A stretch of 14,445 bases of DNA, from contig JAGWAW010000016.1 in assembly GCA_021296165.1 (NCBI GenBank), positions 1-14,445 on the forward strand. The letters are read 5' to 3'. The notes beneath the pieces were generated by a model. That model made no database searches and was not told the origin of the DNA. It was given only the letters and a program-made list of their open reading frames with translations. Position numbers and translations under genes: made by a program. Positions 1-6,021 of the stretch are shown piece after piece (position 1 is the stretch's first letter; every line of letters begins with the position of its first letter). This DNA is from Nitrosopumilaceae archaeon. GTDB lineage: Archaea; Thermoproteota; Nitrososphaeria; Nitrososphaerales; Nitrosopumilaceae.

Positions 1-66
1 TGCCTGATATAGGAGGCGATAGGTGTGAATAGAATGTCGCGAAAATCGGTCTCCATTAGAGGGGAC

Positions 67-84
67 CACTCCAGTCATGGAGTG
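67..84. repeat. Perfect 7-bp hairpin with GTCA loop
   Basis: CACTCCA at 67-73 is exactly complementary to TGGAGTG at 78-84, with a four-base loop. Its role is unknown. It could be part of a structured RNA together with the hairpin at 120-143, or a terminator remnant of an upstream transcript. Confidence 0.45.
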
Positions 85-119
85 CCTAGATCGCAATGCG
101 CCCATCAGACGTGGTTGAG

Positions 120-143
120 GCGGCGTGGCAGGGGCTACGCCGC
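120..143. repeat. GC-rich hairpin, 9-bp stem
   Basis: GCGGCGT (120-126) pairs with ACGCCGC (137-143). A G-T wobble (127/136) and a G-C pair (128/135) extend the stem to nine pairs around a six-base loop (CAGGGG). It lies about 115 nt upstream of the carboxyltransferase start and before its TATA box, so it is not in that gene's leader. It may be a terminator or part of a small RNA. Confidence 0.45.
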
Positions 144-226
144 AGGGTATACACCAGAGGCGGCGATGTCCGCAGGAGGCTCGTACCGGTACCCTGTCCC
201 AGTTTTGCAAGGTGCCTCATCTAAAA

Positions 227-234
227 TTAATATA
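227..234 (+). promoter_or_regulatory. TATA box of the carboxylase operon
   Basis: TTAATATA sits in a short AT-rich island (222-243) of otherwise GC-rich DNA. Its centre is about 27 nt upstream of the TTG at 258 and about 42 nt upstream of the ATG at 273. That predicts a transcript starting at about 255-258, so the mRNA would be leaderless or have a leader of about 15 nt. No Shine-Dalgarno motif precedes either start. A second AT block (TATAAT, 238-243) could act instead. Confidence 0.55.
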
Positions 235-257
235 TGCTATAATATCATCTTCCCACG

Positions 258-1805
258 TTGCATGCAGAAAAGATGGACGAATTCCGGACCAACGCTGAGA
301 GGAGCCTGCAGGGCGGCGGCGATGCCCGCACCAAGGCGCAGCACGAGAAGGGCAAGCTAACGGCCCGGGAGCGCATCGGACTGCTGCTGGACGAGAACAC
401 GTTCACGGAGATCGACTCGATGGTCACCCACCACTACCACGAGTTCGACATGCAGAAGCGCAAGTTTTACACCGACGGAGTGGTGGGCGGATACGGCACC
501 ATTCTGGGCCGCAAGGTCTTTGTCTTCGCGTACGACTTTACCGTGCTGGGCGGCACCCTCAGCCAGATGGGCGCCAAGAAGATAACCAAGCTTATGGAGC
601 ACGCGGTGCGGACCGGCTGCCCCATCATAGGCATAATGGACTCCGGCGGGGCCCGCATACAGGAGGGGATAATGAGCCTAGACGGCTTTGCGGACATATT
701 CTACCACAACCAGATGGCATCCGGCGTGGTACCACAGATAACCGCCAGCATAGGCCCGTCGGCCGGCGGATCGGTGTACTCCCCGGCGATGACCGACTTT
801 GTGATAATGGTGGAGAAGGCCGGGACCATGTTCGTCACAGGTCCTGACGTGGTAAAGACCGTACTGGGCGAGGACATATCCTTCGACGACCTGGGCGGGG
901 CCATGGCCCACGGCACCAAGAGCGGCGTGTCCCACTTCGTCTCCAAGAACGAGTACGAGTGCTTCGACTGCATCCGGAGGCTGGTGTCGTTCATACCGCA
1001 GAACAACTCCCAGCGGCCGCCGGCCATATCCCCGGGAGACGATCCGGACCGCACGGATCCGGACCTGCTGGGACTCATACCCGAGAACACGCTTGAGCCG
1101 TACGACATGAAGGAGATCATAACCAGAATAGTGGACGACGGCGACTTCTTTGAGGTGCACGAACTATTCGCGCCCAACATCATAGTGGGATTCGCCCGGC
1201 TGAACGGCAACGTGGTGGGCGTGGTGGCCAACCAGCCCACTCACCTGGCCGGGGCACTCGACATAGACTCTTCCAACAAGGCTGCCCGGTTCATACGGTT
1301 CTGTGACTCCTTTAACATACCGGTCGTGACGCTGGTGGACACGCCCGGATATATGCCCGGCTCCGATCAGGAGCACAACGGGATAATACGGCACGGCAGC
1401 AAGCTTCTCTACGCGTACTGCGAGGCCACGGTGCCCAAGATCACCTTGGTCGTAGGCAAGGCGTACGGTGGAGCATACATCGCCATGGGCAGCAAGAACC
1501 TCCGCACCGACGTTAACTACGCTTGGCCGACGGCCCGCTGCGCCGTGCTGGGGGCGGAGGCCGCCGTCAAGATAATGAACCGCAAGGACCTGCAGAGGGC
1601 CGAGAACGCCGCCGCCCTGCTTCAGGAGCTAAAGTCAAACTTTGAGGAAAAGTTCGACAACCCGTATGTGGCCGCCTCGCACGGAACCGTGGATGTCGTA
1701 ATAGATCCCGCACAGACCAGGCCCATGCTGATAAGGGCCTTGGAGATGCTGGTCGACAAGCGCGACCAGCAGCTGCCACGCAAGCACGGGAACATAAACC
1801 TGTGA
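258..1805 (+). CDS. pccB: Acetyl-/propionyl-CoA carboxylase, carboxyltransferase subunit
   Basis: This is the carboxyltransferase subunit of a biotin-dependent acyl-CoA carboxylase. It moves CO2 from carboxybiotin to acetyl-CoA and propionyl-CoA in the cytoplasm, steps of the 3HP/4HB cycle. About 515 residues is the usual PccB length. Both crotonase-like halves are visible. The N-half has SGGARIQEG (129-137) and GPSAGG (166-171), the acyl-CoA/biotin oxyanion region. The C-half has DTPGYMPG (361-368) and KAYGGAYIAMGSK (401-413). The residue after GGAY is Ile; in actinobacterial enzymes the equivalent position is Asp in propionyl- and Ile in acetyl-specific subunits, as I recall, so Ile would fit acetyl-CoA acceptance. 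The frame opens with TTG at 258, placed where the TATA box predicts transcription to start. ATG at 273 (510 residues) is the alternative. The gene is first in a three-gene operon, 6 nt before the biotin carboxylase. Confidence 0.95.
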   Translation: MHAEKMDEFRTNAERSLQGGGDARTKAQHEKGKLTARERIGLLLDENTFTEIDSMVTHHYHEFDMQKRKFYTDGVVGGYGTILGRKVFVFAYDFTVLGGTLSQMGAKKITKLMEHAVRTGCPIIGIMDSGGARIQEGIMSLDGFADIFYHNQMASGVVPQITASIGPSAGGSVYSPAMTDFVIMVEKAGTMFVTGPDVVKTVLGEDISFDDLGGAMAHGTKSGVSHFVSKNEYECFDCIRRLVSFIPQNNSQRPPAISPGDDPDRTDPDLLGLIPENTLEPYDMKEIITRIVDDGDFFEVHELFAPNIIVGFARLNGNVVGVVANQPTHLAGALDIDSSNKAARFIRFCDSFNIPVVTLVDTPGYMPGSDQEHNGIIRHGSKLLYAYCEATVPKITLVVGKAYGGAYIAMGSKNLRTDVNYAWPTARCAVLGAEAAVKIMNRKDLQRAENAAALLQELKSNFEEKFDNPYVAASHGTVDVVIDPAQTRPMLIRALEMLVDKRDQQLPRKHGNINL

Positions 1806-1811
1806 TGCCAT

Positions 1812-3287
1812 ATGATTGAAAAGATACTGGTGGCCAACCGCGGCGAGATAGCGCTCCGGGTGATGCGCACCTGCCGCGCCTTGGGCATAAAGTCGGTGGC
1901 TGTCTTCTCCGATGAGGACCGCGACTCGCTGCACATGAAGCAGGCCGACGAGGCGTACCACATAGGCGAGGCGGCGCCGGCCAAGTCGTATCTGAACCAG
2001 AACAACATCATAGATGCCATAAAAAAGTCGGGCGCCGACTCGGTACACCCCGGGTACGGCTTCCTCTCCGAGAACGACGACTTTGCGGCCCTCTGCGAGA
2101 GGAACGGCGTCACATTCATCGGGCCCACGGCCGACTCCATGAACCTCTGCGGCGACAAGATGCGCTGCAAGGCCGCCATGCTGGATGCCGGCGTGCCCAC
2201 CGTCCCGGGCAGCCCGGATCTGGTGAAGGATGCCGACGAGGCCGCCAGCATAGCAGCCCAGATAGGATACCCGGTGCTGCTCAAGTCCGTGTACGGGGGA
2301 GGCGGCCGGGGGATACGGCTGGTCAACGACGAGAGCCAGCTGCGGGAGGCCTTCGAGTCGGTGACCGGCGAGTCCATCGCGGCGGTGGGCAAGTCGGCCA
2401 TCCTGGTGGAGAAGTTCCTCCAGAAGACCCGCCACATCGAATACCAGATGGCCCGGGACAAGCACGGAAACGCCGTGCACATATTCGAGCGAGAGTGCTC
2501 CATACAGAGGCGCAACCAAAAACTGATAGAGCAGACCCCCTCGCCGGTGGTGGACGCGGCCACCCGGGAGAGGGTGGGAGAACTGGTGGTGCGGGCCGCC
2601 GATGCTGTCGGATACTCCAATCTGGGGACGGCCGAGTTCCTGAGGGCCGACACCGGCGAGTTCTACTTTATAGAGATAAACGCCCGGCTGCAGGTGGAAC
2701 ACCCCATCACCGAGCTGGTCTCGGGACTGGACCTGGTGAAGCTGCAGATAGACATAGCCAACGGCGAGGAGATCCCCTTCAAGCAGCCGGAGATGCAGAT
2801 GGACGGGTACGCCATCGAGTGCCGCATAAACGCCGAGGACACCTTTTTGGACTTTGCCCCCTCCACCGGGCCGGTCCCCCGCGTGACCCTCCCCCACGGT
2901 CCGGGGGTGCGGTGCGACACCTACCTGTACCCCGGATGCAGCGTCTCGCCGTTCTACGACTCGCTGATGGCCAAACTGTGCGCGTGGGGGGACACCTTCG
3001 AGCAGTCCCGCACCCGCATGCTGGCGGCCCTGGGAGACTTTCGCATAAGCGGCGTGCAGACCTCCATACCCCTCTACAAGACAATCCTGAACACCCCCGA
3101 GTACATACGGGGGGACCTCTCCACGGACTTTCTGGCCAGATACGACATCATAAGGAGACACGAGGCCGAGCTGAAGGAGGAGCGGCAGGGGCTGGCCGCC
3201 GCCGCCCTGGCCGCCGTCTCGACAAGGGGCGCCCATCGCGCCGGCATGACCAAGGCCGCCGGGCCGCCCGGCTGGGGTGAGATGTAG
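1812..3287 (+). CDS. accC: Acetyl-/propionyl-CoA carboxylase, biotin carboxylase subunit
   Basis: ATP-grasp enzyme that carboxylates the biotin on the carrier protein using bicarbonate and ATP. The N-domain opens ILVANRGEIALR (5-16). The glycine-rich ATP loop GGGGRGI is at 162-168. Residues known from E. coli AccC fall at almost the same numbers here: K116, K158, H208, E275, E288, N290 and R292 (motif EINARLQVEHP, 288-298). The C-terminal domain runs to about residue 445, followed by an Ala/Arg-rich tail of about 45 residues that is likely less structured. At 491 residues it is a stand-alone biotin carboxylase, not the long fused alpha subunit of actinobacterial enzymes; this split arrangement is typical of archaeal ACC/PCC. 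ATG 1812 is preceded by a weak GTGAT (1802-1806) overlapping the pccB stop. Its stop codon directly abuts the next start. Confidence 0.96.
   Translation: MIEKILVANRGEIALRVMRTCRALGIKSVAVFSDEDRDSLHMKQADEAYHIGEAAPAKSYLNQNNIIDAIKKSGADSVHPGYGFLSENDDFAALCERNGVTFIGPTADSMNLCGDKMRCKAAMLDAGVPTVPGSPDLVKDADEAASIAAQIGYPVLLKSVYGGGGRGIRLVNDESQLREAFESVTGESIAAVGKSAILVEKFLQKTRHIEYQMARDKHGNAVHIFERECSIQRRNQKLIEQTPSPVVDAATRERVGELVVRAADAVGYSNLGTAEFLRADTGEFYFIEINARLQVEHPITELVSGLDLVKLQIDIANGEEIPFKQPEMQMDGYAIECRINAEDTFLDFAPSTGPVPRVTLPHGPGVRCDTYLYPGCSVSPFYDSLMAKLCAWGDTFEQSRTRMLAALGDFRISGVQTSIPLYKTILNTPEYIRGDLSTDFLARYDIIRRHEAELKEERQGLAAAALAAVSTRGAHRAGMTKAAGPPGWGEM
3274..3281 (+). promoter_or_regulatory. Shine-Dalgarno site of the biotin carrier gene
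   Basis: GGGGTGAG, complementary to the archaeal 16S 3' end (core GGTGA), lies inside the last codons of the biotin carboxylase gene. It is 6 nt before ATG 3288, which directly follows that gene's TAG. This fixes the start and points to coupled translation inside the operon. Confidence 0.7.
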
Positions 3288-3776
3288 ATGGACTACACCC
3301 TGGATGGCCGGAAGTACGCCGTCTCCGCGTCGGGCAATACTATCACCGTGGACGGGAAGGTCCACACCATGGAGGTCCTATCCTCCACCCATTCTGGAGT
3401 GGAATTCCTCTTGAACAATACCTACCATACGGTGAGATATGTCGATGAGAAGGGTGGCAAGTTCGAGCTGGAGGTGGACGGCGTTCCCCTGATATTGGCC
3501 CGGGAGACCGGACTGGACGACATAGTGTACAAGAACACCGGCGGGGCAGGCGCCGCCTTGACCGAGTCGGCGCTGCTCAGCCAGATACCCGGCAAGGTGG
3601 TCTCGGTGGCCGTCGCCCCCGGCGACACGGTCTCGGAGGGTGAAACCGTGTGCGTGCTGGAGTCGATGAAGATGCAGGTCTCCGTAAAGGCGCGCTCCAG
3701 CGGCAGCGTGAGATCGGTGCGCGCCAAGGCGGGAGCCAACATCGCCAAGGGCGACGTTATCGCCGAGATAGAGTAA
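3288..3776 (+). CDS. accB: Acetyl-/propionyl-CoA carboxylase, biotin carboxyl carrier protein
   Basis: Small carrier subunit (162 residues) that shuttles carboxybiotin between the two catalytic subunits. The C-terminal biotinyl domain (about 95-162) carries the biotinylation motif ESMKMQ, with the modified lysine at 128, 34 residues from the C-terminus as usual for these domains. A Pro-Gly turn (PGKV, 101-104) opens the domain. The first 75 residues are beta-rich and resemble the extension seen in PccA/oxaloacetate decarboxylase-type carriers, likely a contact with the carboxylase core. An Ala/Gly-rich linker (85-91) separates the two. It starts immediately after the biotin carboxylase stop with a good Shine-Dalgarno site, and is the last gene of the operon. 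The gene ends 6 nt from the convergent peroxiredoxin gene. Confidence 0.95.
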   Translation: MDYTLDGRKYAVSASGNTITVDGKVHTMEVLSSTHSGVEFLLNNTYHTVRYVDEKGGKFELEVDGVPLILARETGLDDIVYKNTGGAGAALTESALLSQIPGKVVSVAVAPGDTVSEGETVCVLESMKMQVSVKARSSGSVRSVRAKAGANIAKGDVIAEIE

Positions 3777-3782
3777 GAAAAA
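3777..3782 (-). terminator. T-tract terminator of the peroxiredoxin gene
   Basis: Read on the minus strand, the six bases after the peroxiredoxin TAA are TTTTTC, the kind of oligo-T run that stops archaeal RNA polymerase. It fills the whole 6-nt gap to the convergent carrier-protein gene. No comparable T-run serves the plus-strand operon, so read-through antisense to the peroxiredoxin gene is possible. Confidence 0.45.
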
Positions 3783-4262
3783 TTATCTGAGGTGCTCCTT
3801 TATGGAGCCATAGTCGGGTTCCTTGAGCGGATCCTCGGAGACCCATGCGTACGTGACGGTGCCGTTCTCGTCTATGACGAAGACGGAGCGCTTGGCAGCG
3901 TTATAGCCCTTCACGTGCAGAAGGTCGGGCATCAGGACGCCGTACTCCCGGATGGTGCCGCTGGTGTAGTCGCCCAGCACGGGGAACTCCAGGCTGTGCT
4001 GCGCCGCAAAGGCCTTGTTGGCGAAGGGGCCGTCGTTGCTGACCGCCACGACTTGTGCATTCATGCCGGAGAGCTCTTTCCACGAGTCCCTGAAGGTGCA
4101 CATCTCCCTCTCACACACCGGCGAGCTGGCCGCCACGAAGAAGGCCAGCACGACATTCTTGCCCCGGAACTCCCGGAGGGTCCTCATCTTGAGGTTGGTG
4201 TCGACCAGCTCAAAGTCGGGCGCCGCGTCTCCCACGTTTATTGCCATTGGGGAAACGGCCAT
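3783..4262 (-). CDS. Peroxiredoxin, AhpC/TSA family (BCP/AhpE-like)
   Basis: Thiol peroxidase reducing hydrogen or organic peroxides in the cytoplasm. The frame shows the thioredoxin-fold order of the family: GDAAPDFEL near the N-terminus, then the active site SSPVCEREMC, and KRSVFVIDENG in the C-terminal half. The peroxidatic Cys is followed five residues later by a second Cys, the CxxxxC spacing of the BCP subfamily. The TATA box at 4267-4274 is too close to ATG 4262 but about 25 nt from the in-frame ATG at 4247. Starting there gives MAINVGDAAPDFEL, 154 residues, and places the cysteines at 45 and 50, the same numbers as E. coli BCP. I therefore think 4247 is the real start. The usual PxxxTxxC is relaxed here to VxxxSxxC. 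It is divergent from the HD-domain gene and ends next to a T-tract. Confidence 0.92.
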   Translation of the reverse strand: MAVSPMAINVGDAAPDFELVDTNLKMRTLREFRGKNVVLAFFVAASSPVCEREMCTFRDSWKELSGMNAQVVAVSNDGPFANKAFAAQHSLEFPVLGDYTSGTIREYGVLMPDLLHVKGYNAAKRSVFVIDENGTVTYAWVSEDPLKEPDYGSIKEHLR

Positions 4263-4266
4263 AATG

Positions 4267-4274
4267 TGATATTA
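4267..4274 (-). promoter_or_regulatory. TATA box favouring the internal peroxiredoxin start
   Basis: On the minus strand CTAATATC is centred near 4271. Archaeal transcription starts about 25 nt downstream, near 4245-4247, exactly at the second in-frame ATG (4247). This suggests a leaderless transcript and a start five codons later than the longest frame. Confidence 0.5.
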
Positions 4275-4359
4275 GGGGCTTTCGGGTCGGCGACGGTGTC
4301 GTGGAATCCCAAAAGTTGTTCGCCCTGTATCGTCCCAAAAATTATTTGCGCCGCCTCGG

Positions 4360-4366
4360 TTAAATA
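4360..4366 (+). promoter_or_regulatory. TATA-like box upstream of the HD-domain gene
   Basis: TTAAATA lies in the 209-bp divergent spacer and would start a transcript near 4389, giving a GC-rich leader of about 80 nt before ATG 4472. A second candidate, AAATTATT at 4339-4346, would start near 4368. Which one is used cannot be told from sequence. Confidence 0.4.
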
Positions 4367-4459
4367 GTGGCGCGGCGATACGGCGCTGGATGGCCGCGCC
4401 CGGTCTTGCCGCATCCGCATTGGCCGGGGAACGCCGCGCGGTGGGAACCCTCCGAACGC

Positions 4460-4465
4460 AGGTGG
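4460..4465 (+). promoter_or_regulatory. Shine-Dalgarno site of the HD-domain gene
   Basis: AGGTGG ends 6 nt before ATG 4472, the ideal spacing. It decides the start. The longer open frame from GTG 4367 would add about 35 residues rich in Pro, Arg and Trp that look like translated leader, not protein. Confidence 0.7.
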
Positions 4466-4471
4466 AATAGC

Positions 4472-5743
4472 ATGAACTACAAGTCCGTCCACGATCCGCT
4501 GTACGGCTTCATCGATCTTGACGAGACCGAGCTGAAGATAATAGATTCTGCCCACTTCCGCCGGCTGCACCACCTGAAGCAACTGGGCCAAGCCTACGTG
4601 GTATACCCGTCGGCGCACCACGTCAGGTTCGAACACTCCCTGGGGGTAGGCCACCTGGCCGGCCGGGTGGCCGAGGCGCTGGGACTCGATGTCGAGAAGC
4701 GCCAGGTAGTGCGGCTGGCAGGCCTGCTCCACGACATAGGCCACGGCCCCTTCTCGCACCTCTTTGAGGAGGTGCTGGCCAAGGCCAACGAGGGGGACGG
4801 CACGCGGATGGACCACGAGGCGGTCTCCCGGATGATAATCCGCAGGGATCCCGAGATATCCGACATACTGGGCGGGACGGCCGAGGAGGTGGCCTGCGTA
4901 CTGGAGCACAAGCCGGTTCCCGGCTGGGACCGCCGCGACAGTCTGCTGGCCGCCGGGATAATATCAGGACCGCTGGATGTGGACAGGATGGACTACCTGA
5001 GGCGGGACTCGTACCATCTGGGGGTCTCGTATGGCCGCTTTGATCTGGATCAGCTTATCCACACGATGGTCGAGACCGTCGATGACGACGGCAACAGCAA
5101 GATCGCCGTGGGCATCAAGGGATGGGGAGTAGCCGTGCAGTACTTGCTTTGCAGATACCTGATGCATGCACAGGTATACCAGCACCACACCGTAACCGTG
5201 GCGAACCGGATGTGTCAGGCCGCGGTGGAGGCGGCCGCCGACGCGGGTGTTGTAGGCGGGCTGTCCGTAAAATCCCCGGACTTTTTGGAGAGGTACCTGG
5301 GCATGGACGACCAGTCAATAACCGACGCCATACTGGGGTCGGACGGCCCGGCAAAGGGCATAATGGAGAGGGTGAGGTCGCGCGACCTCCTGAAGAGATG
5401 CTACGAGATGTATCCGGATCGCGACTTGGAGGGTGCGCAGGCTTCACTCATCACTGGGATGGGCCGAGCAGAACTGGAGAGGATGTCCTCGGAGATAGCC
5501 GGGAGCCTGGGTCTTGGAGAGCACGACGTCATGGCGCACACCTCGACCATAGACCACAACCAGGAGCAGATACTGGTAGAGTGGAGGAACAGACCGCACA
5601 AGCTGCGGGAATTCTTCCCCGTGATATCGGACTGGTCCGTTAACAAGTTTTACGTGTTCGGACCCGACGATCACCGAGACTCCGTCCGGCTTGCCGCCAT
5701 CGACTATCTGCGCCAAAACATGGAAATAAATATAAAATCCTGA
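4472..5743 (+). CDS. HD-domain phosphohydrolase, SAMHD1/dGTPase-like (COG1078 type)
   Basis: Predicted metal-dependent phosphohydrolase of the group that includes SAMHD1 and bacterial dGTP triphosphohydrolases; the likely substrate is a dNTP, but this is inference. From ATG 4472 it has 423 residues, normal for the group. The N-terminus reads VHDPLYGFIDL, typical of the family. HD-domain ligands are visible in order: the His of RFEHSLG (H55), the pair in LLHDIGHGPFSH (H87, D88), and the Asp of DVDRMDYLRRDSYHLG (169-184), nearly the same as the SAMHD1 segment VDKWDYFARDCHHLG. The C-terminal half (about 230-423) is less conserved, with a strand-rich end (NKFYVFGPDD). It is a single gene: the upstream peroxiredoxin is divergent and the downstream gene is convergent. 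A role in dNTP pool balance or in defence by nucleotide depletion is possible; no defence neighbours are seen. Confidence 0.9.
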   Translation: MNYKSVHDPLYGFIDLDETELKIIDSAHFRRLHHLKQLGQAYVVYPSAHHVRFEHSLGVGHLAGRVAEALGLDVEKRQVVRLAGLLHDIGHGPFSHLFEEVLAKANEGDGTRMDHEAVSRMIIRRDPEISDILGGTAEEVACVLEHKPVPGWDRRDSLLAAGIISGPLDVDRMDYLRRDSYHLGVSYGRFDLDQLIHTMVETVDDDGNSKIAVGIKGWGVAVQYLLCRYLMHAQVYQHHTVTVANRMCQAAVEAAADAGVVGGLSVKSPDFLERYLGMDDQSITDAILGSDGPAKGIMERVRSRDLLKRCYEMYPDRDLEGAQASLITGMGRAELERMSSEIAGSLGLGEHDVMAHTSTIDHNQEQILVEWRNRPHKLREFFPVISDWSVNKFYVFGPDDHRDSVRLAAIDYLRQNMEINIKS

Positions 5744-6021
5744 GACCCGCAGGCTTAACGCCCAAGGATCCGAGGCCGCAAAAAATATCGCGCGTCAAAA
5801 TCTATATGGCAAAAAGTGGCAGGTTTTGTGGCTTGTATTTTTGCTGCAGCCAAATATTTTCCGTCGGCCAATCGGACTGCCATATATGACCATTCCAACA
5901 GCCAGAATTTCCCTGCAAACCTGTCAAGCTCACATATTTTATGCGCCCGCGGGCATCCTGTCCGGCTCCATATCATGCAGGGATCCCCTGTAGAATTTGT
6001 GCCGGCGCCGGGCAACCCGCC
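5744..6021. other. Lower-GC convergent spacer between HD and Cache-repeat genes
   Basis: The 278-bp gap between two 3' ends contains an island (about 5776-5945) of clearly lower GC, near 43% by eye against about 60% around it. Oligo-T runs on the plus strand (GGTTTTG at 5820-5826, GTATTTTTG nearby) could end HD-gene transcription. Oligo-T runs on the minus strand at about 5778-5786 and 5809-5815 could end that of the Cache-repeat gene. Both strands carry short open frames across the island (5816-6025 plus, 69 codons; 5755-6015 minus, 86 codons). Neither has a start signal or a family I recognise. They may be chance, or a decayed gene. Confidence 0.5.

Larger units (their letters stand above)
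1..257. other. Non-coding leader region upstream of the carboxylase operon
   Basis: I see no convincing gene here. The stretch holds two compact hairpins (67-84 and 120-143) and ends in an AT-rich promoter (227-243). A perfect-looking AGGAGG at 11-16 precedes a GTG at 25, but the reading frame from it has arginine-rich, low-complexity content and runs 100 nt into the carboxyltransferase gene, so I do not call it. No tRNA T-loop signature or recognisable rRNA segment was found. The left part could be the tail of an RNA gene or an untranslated region of a gene outside the window. Confidence 0.5.

Noticed and set aside
25..360. Plus-strand frame of 111 codons with AGGAGG upstream of a GTG start
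   Set aside because: It overlaps 100 nt of the well-supported carboxyltransferase gene in another frame, has Arg/Ser-rich composition, and shows no family features.
1635..3365. Long minus-strand open frame (576 codons) opposite the biotin carboxylase gene
   Set aside because: It is antisense to a gene with full catalytic motifs; long antisense frames are common in high-GC coding DNA, and its sequence is His/Gly/Val-rich without domains.
4367..4471. N-terminal extension of the HD protein from GTG 4367
   Set aside because: The added 35 residues are Pro/Arg/Trp-rich, whereas ATG 4472 has an AGGTGG site at ideal spacing and a family-typical N-terminus.
4626..4636. GGTTCGAACAC resembling a tRNA T-loop
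   Set aside because: It encodes RFEHS of the HD-domain motif, and no acceptor or anticodon stem can be built around it.
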